From the NCBI GenBank assembly GCA_007117945.1, contig SKTN01000029.1, forward strand, positions 1-5,894: a DNA stretch of 5,894 nucleotides. Direction: 5' to 3'. The notes under the pieces were generated by a model. It ran no database searches, was not told where the DNA came from, and saw only the letters and a list, made by a program, of their open reading frames with translations. The first letter of the stretch is position 1; each line of letters starts with the position of its first letter. This DNA comes from Nitriliruptoraceae bacterium. Lineage in GTDB: Bacteria > Actinomycetota > Nitriliruptoria > Nitriliruptorales > Nitriliruptoraceae. Below are positions 1 through 5,725 of the stretch, one piece after another. A program made the position numbers and the translations under genes.

Positions 1-226
1 GCCGTGGTTGGACCGCTTCACGGCCGTACCAGAGATAGGCGAGCAGGAACCCGGTACATGCCAGCCAGGCACCCGGAACCCCCTGCGCTGCCGACTCGCT
101 CATGGTGTGCGCGACCCACGAGTACGACGCCGGCAGCAGCAGCGGGGCGAGGAGCCACGCCGGTGCCGACGACCTCGTGACAGCGCACCCACCATCCGCC
201 GGCCTGCGGGCTCCGTCGACCGTCAC
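1..226 (-). CDS. DUF998-like integral membrane protein, partial (C-terminus beyond left edge)
   Basis: Only the first ~75 codons are present; the frame is open to the window edge. Read from a GTG at 226, it has a polar N-terminus of ~20 residues, a hydrophobic segment (about 22-35, with WLLAPLLLPASYSW), the motif HTMSE followed by SAAQGVPGAW (about 40-54), then a second hydrophobic segment (about 54-66). A first helix, a short loop with H-T-x-S-E, a Gly/Pro-rich turn and a second helix starting GAW is the pattern I know from actinobacterial DUF998 multi-pass membrane proteins, whose function is undefined. The start is uncertain. A GGGGAGG stretch touches the GTG at 226, which is too close for a normal ribosome binding site. 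In-frame GTGs at 244 and 256 have no visible Shine-Dalgarno. The gene begins about 38 bp after the preceding stop, so cotranscription with the four-helix protein and kinase is likely. Confidence 0.6.
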   Translation of the reverse strand, partial: MTVDGARRPADGGCAVTRSSAPAWLLAPLLLPASYSWVAHTMSESAAQGVPGAWLACTGFLLAYLWYGREAVQPR

Positions 227-264
227 CCTCCCCGCGATGGACACCGCAGGCAGCACCGCAGCGG

Positions 265-729
265 TCAGGGATCGATCCCGGGGCGGCGGAAGCGCCACCA
301 ACCCCACACCGCCGTCGCCGTCAGCACGCCCGCGCCCAGCGACAGCGTGCTGAGCCCCCGGTCCACCGAGGGCGCCCACGGCCCCGCGTAGGGCAGCACG
401 TTGGCCGCACCACCGGGAAGCGTCGAGAACATCCCGTACAACAGGAGCAGGGCCGCCGCGGTCGGAAGCCACGGCATCCTCGGTGACACCAGCAGGACCA
501 CCAGCAGCACGACGCCGAGGAGCAGGTACATCCCGGCGATGACCCAACTGGGCCACGGCACGACATCACGCAGCTGCACCGCCCTGAGATCGTGCTCGAG
601 ACGTGTCACGGCCTCGATCGCGAGGACGAGGGCGATCCCCAGCGCGGCGGAACCGGGGTGGCGAACCCACGCCGTCGAGGGCCGGGTCGGGTCGACGGCT
701 GCGGTAGGGACTCCCACGGCATCGGCCAC
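265..729 (-). CDS. Small four-helix membrane protein, unknown function
   Basis: A 154-residue protein I do not recognise. It has a Pro/Thr-rich N-terminus of ~25 residues and four hydrophobic segments at about 26-41, 61-82, 86-105 and 125-145. A charged, possibly amphipathic stretch (42-58) lies between the first and second. The second and third are separated only by a short S-P-R-M-P turn, so they form a tight hairpin. The C-terminus is basic (RFRRP), suggesting it faces the cytoplasm. The start is the GTG at 729, because no ATG, GTG or TTG occurs further upstream in frame before the kinase end. No Shine-Dalgarno is visible; a GTG four codons in (717) is an alternative. It begins 55 bp after the kinase stop and ends about 38 bp before the DUF998-like gene, so it is probably cotranscribed with both. 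It could be an accessory membrane partner of either neighbour, but nothing in the sequence shows this. Confidence 0.6.
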   Translation of the reverse strand: MADAVGVPTAAVDPTRPSTAWVRHPGSAALGIALVLAIEAVTRLEHDLRAVQLRDVVPWPSWVIAGMYLLLGVVLLVVLLVSPRMPWLPTAAALLLLYGMFSTLPGGAANVLPYAGPWAPSVDRGLSTLSLGAGVLTATAVWGWWRFRRPGIDP

Positions 730-784
730 CTGTGTCGGTTGAGCAACCGTAGCGCGGCGGTCGCCAGCGAGGCCGACGGGAGGT

Positions 785-2521
785 TCACGACCGTGCGCTC
801 AGCGGCGAGAGCACCTCCTGGGCGCGGCGGCCCCGCTGCTCGTCCAACTCACCCTCGTCGATCCACGCATCGATCTCCTCGCTGATGGAGGCGGCGTCCT
901 CGGGATGATCCTCAGGGTCCTCGCCGAGCAGGGCGTCGAGATCCTCCAGCAGGTCCTTGGCCTTCCTGCCCCACTCGTCCGTGCTGAGGGCGATCTCCGC
1001 GAACAGCGCACTCGCGTCGGCAAGGCCCGGGTCGCTCGGTCGCCCGATCACCTCGAGCACGTCCACGGCCGCCTCCGCGGCAGCAGCATCGAGGTGGTCG
1101 CGGCTGCGCCAGGCGGCGATCTCCGTGATCAGGTCCCGGGCGTCCTCCGCTCGGTCACCCTCGTCCTGCTCCTCGCGCAGCTCCATCAGCGCCCGGAGCA
1201 GCCGGTCCCCGTGCCGGCCGGCGGCGTCGGGGTCGCGGGCCAGGTCGGCGATGAGTTCGTCGAGGGCGTCCGCAGCCGTGTCCGGTGCGGGCTCCGGTGC
1301 CGGTTCGGGCTCCGGTTCGCGCTCCTGCGTGGTCTGCCCGGCCGGGTCCTCGCCGTCCGGGTCGCCACCCGCGGCGTCAGGTTCGGCCCCCTCCCCTGCG
1401 GGCTGCTGCGCCGCTCCACCCGTGCCGTCGGGTGGCTCCTCGGCCGTGCCGCCCAGCCGGGGAAGCACGGCGACGGCCAGCACCGCCACGACGCCGAGCG
1501 TTGCGGCCAGCCACCATCCTGCCCGACGGCTGCGACCGTGCACATCAGCCGGGTCGTCGGCATCTGCTGTCCAGCCGCCCTGCGAGGGGCCGGCATCATC
1601 GAGGGAACGGGTGCTGGCGTCGGCGTCGCCATCCGAGGGCAGGTGCGGTGCTGCTCGGCCCTGTGCACCGGCCAGCGGCACCGTCGCCGCTCCGGGGCTG
1701 GCACCCGACGCGGCTACAGCGGCACGCAGGTGGCTGCGCATCTCGGCCGCATCGACGAAGCGCTGGTGCGGCTCCTTGCGCAGCGCACGCTCGATCGTGG
1801 CCGCGAGCGCCACCGGCGCCTGCGGTGCCACCTCGAGCAGGGGCGGGACGGGGATGCGTTGATGGGCCAACGCGATCCCGAGCGCCGACGTACCGTCGAA
1901 GGGTGGCCTGCCGGCCACGCACTCGTAGAGCACCGCACCGAGGGAGTACAGGTCGCTCGCAGGGGTCGCCGGCTCCCCCGCCGCCTGTTCCGGTGACAGG
2001 TACCGAGGTGTCCCGAGCACCTGACCGGTCATGGTCAGGCCCGGATCGGTGCTGTCGAGGGCCTTGGCGATCCCGAAGTCGGCGAGCTTGACGGCACCGT
2101 CGGCGGACAGCAACACGTTCGAGGGCTTGATGTCACGGTGCACCAGCCCCCGGGCGTGCGCGGCCTCGAGCGCGTCCAGCAGTGCCGTGCCGATCCGCAC
2201 CGACGCCTCCACCGGCAGCGGGCCGCGCTGGCGCAGCCGTGCTGCCAGCGTCTCGCCCTCGACCAACTCCATGACGATGTAGGGGTCGTCGTCCTCCCCG
2301 ACGTCGTACACCGCAACGCTGTTCGGGTGGTGCAGCGCAGCCGCTGCTCGCGCCTCACGCAGCAGGCGAGCCCGGCTGATCGGCTCCCCGAGCTGCTCGG
2401 AGCGGATCACCTTGATCGCGACGTCACGACCCAGGCGGGTGTCGTGCGCCGCCACGACCTCAGCCATGCCGCCCGAGCCCAGGGGCCGCAGGATCTCGTA
2501 GCGGTTCGCGACCAGCGGCAA
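785..2521 (-). CDS. Transmembrane Hanks-type Ser/Thr protein kinase (PknB-like) without PASTA repeats
   Basis: A 578-residue receptor-type kinase, residues counted from the TTG at 2521. The kinase domain spans about 7-265. It has the glycine loop LGSGGMAEV (14-22), catalytic Lys37 in VAIK, Glu56 in helix C, HRD at 128-130 with Lys132 and Asn135, DFG at 148-150, and SPE at 176-178. Thr163 and Thr165 in LTMTG align with the two autophosphorylated activation-loop threonines of mycobacterial PknB. All key residues are intact, and the Arg of HRD predicts activation by loop phosphorylation. A variable, acidic linker (267-332) precedes one transmembrane helix (about 336-354). The predicted outer part starts with Gly/Glu/Pro low complexity (about 358-415, including alternating Glu-Pro), then two related helical units (423-492 and 506-574). 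PASTA domains, the usual ectodomain of PknB kinases, are absent. Start choice: the TTG has GAGGG 8 nt upstream. GTG at 2536 adds only five residues but lacks a Shine-Dalgarno. ATG at 2740 would add 73 non-conserved, Arg-rich residues and run through a strong hairpin. Confidence 0.93.
   Translation of the reverse strand: MPLVANRYEILRPLGSGGMAEVVAAHDTRLGRDVAIKVIRSEQLGEPISRARLLREARAAAALHHPNSVAVYDVGEDDDPYIVMELVEGETLAARLRQRGPLPVEASVRIGTALLDALEAAHARGLVHRDIKPSNVLLSADGAVKLADFGIAKALDSTDPGLTMTGQVLGTPRYLSPEQAAGEPATPASDLYSLGAVLYECVAGRPPFDGTSALGIALAHQRIPVPPLLEVAPQAPVALAATIERALRKEPHQRFVDAAEMRSHLRAAVAASGASPGAATVPLAGAQGRAAPHLPSDGDADASTRSLDDAGPSQGGWTADADDPADVHGRSRRAGWWLAATLGVVAVLAVAVLPRLGGTAEEPPDGTGGAAQQPAGEGAEPDAAGGDPDGEDPAGQTTQEREPEPEPAPEPAPDTAADALDELIADLARDPDAAGRHGDRLLRALMELREEQDEGDRAEDARDLITEIAAWRSRDHLDAAAAEAAVDVLEVIGRPSDPGLADASALFAEIALSTDEWGRKAKDLLEDLDALLGEDPEDHPEDAASISEEIDAWIDEGELDEQRGRRAQEVLSPLSARS
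800..1006 (-). repeat. Kinase ectodomain, second copy of internal protein repeat
   Basis: This encodes kinase residues 506-574 (from the TTG start). The unit is strongly acidic, predicted helical, and contains E-I-D-A-W followed by G-E-L-D. Aligned by hand to the first copy it shares about 24 of ~70 positions with one or two short gaps. The best-matching block is E-D-A...E-I-x-A-W...L-D. Confidence 0.55.
1046..1255 (-). repeat. Kinase ectodomain, first copy of internal protein repeat
   Basis: This encodes kinase residues 423-492. It has the same order of elements as the second copy: L-x-A-[DE]-[LI]-A, a G-R turn, an L-L-x-x-L helix, an acidic loop, then E-D-A...E-I-A-A-W and H-L-D. It directly follows the Glu-Pro-rich stalk, so the two copies would form the membrane-distal end of the receptor. 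Confidence 0.55.
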
Positions 2522-2529
2522 GTTCGCGA

Positions 2530-2534
2530 CCCTC
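2530..2534 (-). promoter_or_regulatory. Shine-Dalgarno deciding the kinase start
   Basis: GAGGG on the minus strand lies 8 nt before the TTG at 2521. No comparable purine-rich site precedes the alternative GTG at 2536, which overlaps this element. It favours the TTG start by spacing, although TTG is the rarest of the three common start codons. Confidence 0.45.
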
Positions 2535-2695
2535 ACTGCGGCGACATCGGAGCAGCCGAGCGTACGCGCACTCCGCCGGTGCCACGGGCGGATCCGGCGA
2601 CGATGTGGTCGGGCCACGACCTCGTCCTTGCCGAGCCTGGCGAGGCGGGCGGTGGACAGGGCAAGGTCGCCATCGGGCGCAGCGGCGCGACGGAA

Positions 2696-2732
2696 CCCGG
2701 CCCCAGCGCTCCACGGAGCTGCTGGGGCCGGG
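2696..2732 (-). terminator. Strong GC hairpin between peptidase and kinase; terminator-like without U-tract
   Basis: A 12-bp perfect stem (2696-2707 with 2721-2732) continues, after one unpaired base at 2720, into a further 4-5 bp (2708-2712 with 2715-2719) closing on a 2-4 nt loop. Nearly all pairs are G-C. It lies 51 bp after the peptidase stop and about 175 bp before the kinase start. No T-run follows on either strand, so it is not a classical intrinsic terminator. It could be a U-less actinobacterial-type terminator, an mRNA 3'-end stabiliser, or a leader element of the kinase transcript. Confidence 0.5.
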
Positions 2733-2782
2733 GCCCACATGGACCCTCGGTCACACGACGACGGCGAGCCCGGAAGGCGGGG

Positions 2783-5344
2783 TCAGCTGCCGTCCCACCA
2801 GAGCGCCTCGGCGACCTGGGTGAACATGCCCTCGGGGTGCGCGCGGTACAGCGGCTCGGAGCCGAAGAACACGGCGTTGCCGCCACGGGCACCAGGGCCG
2901 CTCGCGACCAGGCCTCGGCCCACGCCGAGCGACTGGTTGTTGCGCCAGTGCCCTGCGAGGAAGAAGTCCGGGTCGTCCACGATGCGCTGGTCGATCCGGA
3001 CGTCCTCACCGGCGGCGGTCACCAGGCGCGGGCCGTTGATGAAGGCCGCGTCGATGGCGGTGCCGGTGATCGGCGAGTCGGGGTCGTTGTCGACCGCGAC
3101 GATGCCATCGGGTGCGGGGGCCGGTGCGGTCGCGACCGAGATGTCGAGCAGGTTCGCCCGGGTGTTGAAGGTGAGCCCGTTGCCGGTCCGCATGACGACC
3201 GTGCCGCCGGCTTCGAGCCAGTCGGTGAAGGCCTGCTGCTGGGTGGCGTCGAGGTTGTTCGGGTTGAAGGCGGTCGTGCCGACGTAGAAGGCATCGAAGT
3301 CCTCGAACGCGTAGGTGCCGTTGTTGAACCCGGTGTGGGTGATCGTGGTGAGGTCGAAGCCCATCCGCCGGAACGCGAAGAGCTCGTCGGCGAAGGCCGC
3401 GACCCCGATGCGGTAGGTGTCGAAGGGCACCGCCCCGCGGATGCGGGCCGGGGGCAGGACCGTGAAGGACACGTCCGTCTCCGCGGCGACCGCACGGACG
3501 GCCGCGGGGTTACCCCGGATCACGAAGGTGCCGTCCGGCAGACGTTCCAGCGACACACCACGGTCGAGCAGGGCGTTGACCGCCTGCACGCCGTTGACCG
3601 AGTCGACCGTCAGGCCGTAGGTCGCGCGGTTGCCCGGTGCGACGCTGCTGGTGCGGGAGACCTGCGACACCTCGATGAGCTGGCGCGCATCGAGGGTCGC
3701 GTCCTCGAAGCGGTCGACGGTCGCGCCCCACAGAGCACTGTGGCTCCAGGCCGAGATGTCGTACATCCGCGCGAAGTCCTGGGAGACATCCCGTCCGATG
3801 TCGAGGATCGTGTTCGCGAGGCCACGCTTGGCCTGGTGCATGTCGACGACGTACGAGCCCGCCGGGTAGCGCGTCCCACCGACGGTGGCCGGCACGCGTG
3901 CCTGGTGGACCGTGACGTCGTTGTCGATCAGGAACTGCGCCAGACGTGCCGCGGCGGTCTCCGAGCGCTGGTCCGCGCCGACGGGGATGACGTACGCCCG
4001 CGGGAAGTCGAGCAGGAAGGTGTTCTCGCTCCCGCTACCGGGGAAGGCGAGCTCTGCCGCCCGGGGGTCGTCCAGCGGACGCGAGGACTCGCCGTTGACC
4101 CCGCGGCGGTACATCTCGAGCTGATCTGCGAGCACCGACAGGCGGTTGGCGTTGGTCCACTCGAAGCTCGCCTCGATGGTCGCGCGCGCGATGGCGGTGT
4201 TGATGCGGGTGCGCTCGTGGCGGTTCGCCTCGTTGGCGATCCCCCGCGGGTTCAACGGGAACTCGACGGTGTGGCCGACGACCCCGTGGTACATCGCGTA
4301 CATCGGGGTGAAGATCGGTGGCCAGTCGTCCCACCCGTCGAAGCGGTTGCGGAACGGGATGTCGATCCGGTTGGCGGTCACGAGCTGCCCACCGACGACG
4401 CGGGTCGGCTCCCCGGTGGCCAGCACCGCCTGCTCCATCGCCAGCGCGTTGCTCAGCGCGTTCGGGAAGTACAGGTCGTACTCGTAGTTCTCGCCATGGG
4501 GACCGGTGGTCGGCTCGATGAGCGTGAACTGCACGTAGCCATGCTGGTCGAGGAACATCAGCGGGTCGTAGCGGATCAGGTTGTCGCGGAAGAGCTGCAC
4601 CTCCGGCTGCGACTGCGTGATGTGGTCGCGGTTCATGTCGAACCCATTGGCGTTCGACCGTGTGGCGTTGACGCGACCGTCCGGGTTCATGGTCACGATG
4701 AAGGTCAGGAGGTGCTCGTCGAGCAGGGTGGTGATCCCCTCGTCATCGGAGAACGCCAGCTCGTCGAGCACCTGCAAGGAGGCGTCGGTGCCCTCCCACT
4801 CGTTGCCGTGGATGTTGTTGTTGATCATCAACGGCGACTTCCAGTCGTCGTACTCACCTGCCTCGAGCGCGGTGATCGCGGCCTCCGGGTCCTCGGTCCG
4901 CAGGTCGGAGAGTCGCTGCCACTCGTCCCACTCGGCGTTGGTCATCGACGAGGTCGCGACGACGAGGTGGAGGTCGCGGCCCTCGACGGACTCACCGATG
5001 ATCTCCACGCTGATGCGGTCGCTCTCCTGGAGCTCACGCAGGGCCGGCGGGATGTCGTGGAAGGGGATCAGGTTGAGGGGGATGGACGCGTCGTTCGGGT
5101 CGATGGGGACGTCCTCGATGACGTCGTTGCGCGGCTTTCCCTGCAACCGGGCTGCCGGTGCCGCGTCCCGGAAACGGCCGAGTCCGCGGAAGGAGTCGGG
5201 GCCACGCTCCTCAGGCGTACGGCCCAGCACCAGCCCATCGTGCGCATCACGCGACTCGACGGTCGGCTGAGCGAAGGCTGCGGGTGTCAGGGAGAGGGTG
5301 AGCAGCGCCACCAGCAGCGCCATCACCAGTCGGTTCGTGCGCAT
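2783..5344 (-). CDS. Secreted M14-family zinc carboxypeptidase with C-terminal GATase1-like region
   Basis: An 853-residue exported metallopeptidase that should cleave C-terminal residues from peptides outside the membrane; the substrate is unknown. A signal peptide covers residues 1-25, with a basic start, a Leu/Ala core and A-F-A before Gln26. The catalytic domain (about 95-400) has the M14 set in order: HGNE with zinc ligands His179 and Glu182, NPDGR with substrate-binding Arg224, MNRD with Asn238-Arg239 for the C-terminal carboxylate, QHG with the third ligand His268, and HTVEF with catalytic Glu361. Next comes a region starting YVIPVGADQ (about 451) and containing RYPAGSYVV, often found after the catalytic domain in long bacterial M14 proteins. 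The C-terminal ~200 residues resemble a class I glutamine-amidotransferase-like fold, with DFDAFYVG, a W-L-E-A-G-G-T-V-V strand and a final NAVFFGSEPLYR. The ATG at 5344 is chosen because GGAG lies 5 nt upstream and the signal peptide follows at once; the frame extends to 5407 without support. The protein is strongly acidic with only 3 Lys. Confidence 0.92.
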   Translation of the reverse strand: MRTNRLVMALLVALLTLSLTPAAFAQPTVESRDAHDGLVLGRTPEERGPDSFRGLGRFRDAAPAARLQGKPRNDVIEDVPIDPNDASIPLNLIPFHDIPPALRELQESDRISVEIIGESVEGRDLHLVVATSSMTNAEWDEWQRLSDLRTEDPEAAITALEAGEYDDWKSPLMINNNIHGNEWEGTDASLQVLDELAFSDDEGITTLLDEHLLTFIVTMNPDGRVNATRSNANGFDMNRDHITQSQPEVQLFRDNLIRYDPLMFLDQHGYVQFTLIEPTTGPHGENYEYDLYFPNALSNALAMEQAVLATGEPTRVVGGQLVTANRIDIPFRNRFDGWDDWPPIFTPMYAMYHGVVGHTVEFPLNPRGIANEANRHERTRINTAIARATIEASFEWTNANRLSVLADQLEMYRRGVNGESSRPLDDPRAAELAFPGSGSENTFLLDFPRAYVIPVGADQRSETAAARLAQFLIDNDVTVHQARVPATVGGTRYPAGSYVVDMHQAKRGLANTILDIGRDVSQDFARMYDISAWSHSALWGATVDRFEDATLDARQLIEVSQVSRTSSVAPGNRATYGLTVDSVNGVQAVNALLDRGVSLERLPDGTFVIRGNPAAVRAVAAETDVSFTVLPPARIRGAVPFDTYRIGVAAFADELFAFRRMGFDLTTITHTGFNNGTYAFEDFDAFYVGTTAFNPNNLDATQQQAFTDWLEAGGTVVMRTGNGLTFNTRANLLDISVATAPAPAPDGIVAVDNDPDSPITGTAIDAAFINGPRLVTAAGEDVRIDQRIVDDPDFFLAGHWRNNQSLGVGRGLVASGPGARGGNAVFFGSEPLYRAHPEGMFTQVAEALWWDGS

Positions 5345-5348
5345 GGCA

Positions 5349-5354
5349 TCTCCA
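5349..5354 (-). promoter_or_regulatory. Ribosome binding site of the peptidase
   Basis: TGGAGA on the minus strand, with GGAG ending 5 nt before the ATG at 5344. It settles the start at the signal peptide rather than at an upstream in-frame codon at 5407. Confidence 0.65.
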
Positions 5355-5407
5355 GAGGTGAACAGCCGGCCCGGGCGCCGGGTCGGAACGGCGGGATGCA
5401 AGCCCAC

Positions 5408-5421
5408 CGGAAGCGTTTCCA
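5408..5421 (-). promoter_or_regulatory. LacI/GalR-family-like operator upstream of the peptidase
   Basis: On the minus strand this reads TGGAAACGCTTCCG. It is a near-palindrome centred on CG and fits the general LacI-family/cre pattern TGNAANCGNTTNCA at all but the last base. Its inner 12 bases (GGAAACGCTTCC) are symmetric except for one pair of positions. It lies about 64 bp upstream of the peptidase ATG, where a repressor would act on initiation. No LacI-type regulator is in the window and the core promoter is not identifiable, so this is a candidate only. Confidence 0.35.
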
Positions 5422-5587
5422 GACCAGGGTTCTCAGGAAGATGCGCCCTGCGCGCGACAGCCCTTCGCGACGGCGGGCACGGCCGCCGGGCCTCGGCGAT
5501 GGCCGGCTCCGACTGACGTGACCGAGCGTGGGCACTGGCTGCCTGGAGACGGAGATCCGGCGCCAGCGGGTCACTACGAGCGTTCGC

Positions 5588-5725
5588 TCATCGGTGCGTG
5601 GTCGGTCGGCCAGCTCGCCGGCCCACCTCGTCACCGTGCGGTGGGTCGGTGCGCTCGCGAGAGGTGTGGTAGGCGACCGCGGCCTGCTCGCCCTCCTGCA
5701 CCCGCAGGGCGCACAGCTCACACAT
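5588..5725 (-). CDS. Possible small CxxC protein overlapping the VOC gene stop
   Basis: A 45-codon ATG-initiated frame whose start overlaps the last 8 bases of the VOC gene in a different frame, an arrangement that allows translational coupling. The product begins MCELCALRVQEGEQ, so residues 2 and 5 form a CxxC pair, then continues AAVAYHTSRERTDPPHGDE. The tail is Arg-rich. Over the first ~27 codons, 25 of 27 third positions are G or C while second positions are near 50%, which is the codon pattern of real genes here. Arguments against it: very short, no clear Shine-Dalgarno, a single CxxC (metal binding usually needs two), and no family I recognise. If real, it could be a redox or metal-binding peptide, or a dimeric zinc-binding one. 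Confidence 0.35.
   Translation of the reverse strand: MCELCALRVQEGEQAAVAYHTSRERTDPPHGDEVGRRAGRPTTHR

Larger units (their letters stand above)
2522..2782. other. Intergenic region between peptidase and kinase (261 bp)
   Basis: It holds the hairpin at 2696-2732 and the kinase ribosome binding site near its left end. The kinase frame stays open through it back to an ATG at 2740, but the translation is Arg/Ala/Pro-rich and matches no kinase N-terminus, so I read it as untranslated. A TACGCT sequence on the minus strand, just upstream of the kinase, could be a -10 hexamer. It has no convincing -35 partner, so I do not call a promoter. Confidence 0.5.
5345..5587. other. Upstream region of the peptidase gene
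   Basis: No convincing gene is seen on either strand here. It holds the peptidase ribosome binding site and the operator-like palindrome. It also has a modest 6-bp GC hairpin (5471-5488) that could help end the VOC transcript but has no T-run. I could not identify a clear -10/-35 pair. Confidence 0.5.

Noticed and set aside
71..90. A suspected frameshift in the DUF998-like gene at a run of C (plus strand).
   Set aside because: On recounting, the run is five bases and the frame reads through intact into the GVPGAW motif.
1280..1325. Repetitive GGTTCG/GGCTCC-like DNA within the kinase gene.
   Set aside because: It encodes the Glu-Pro/Ala-Pro stalk of the kinase and is explained by that low-complexity protein segment.
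905..2091. Long plus-strand frames opposite the kinase (for example 905-1996 and 1285-2091).
   Set aside because: They are shadows of the kinase gene, with Arg/Pro/Ser-rich translations and no motifs.
5471..5488. A 6-bp GC hairpin upstream of the peptidase.
   Set aside because: Hairpins of this size are expected by chance at this GC content and no T-run follows, so I did not call a terminator.
2138..5521. A plus-strand open frame of 1127 codons antisense to the peptidase and part of the kinase.
   Set aside because: It mirrors two genes with unmistakable catalytic motifs on the minus strand. Its product is Arg/Val/Gly/His-rich low-complexity sequence with no recognisable domain. Such long antisense frames arise from third-position GC bias in GC-rich genomes.
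5323..5721. A 132-codon minus-strand frame spanning the peptidase upstream region.
   Set aside because: It overlaps the signal peptide coding region in another frame, is Arg/Pro/Thr-rich, and lacks domain-like sequence. The 45-codon frame beginning at 5725 has better codon composition.
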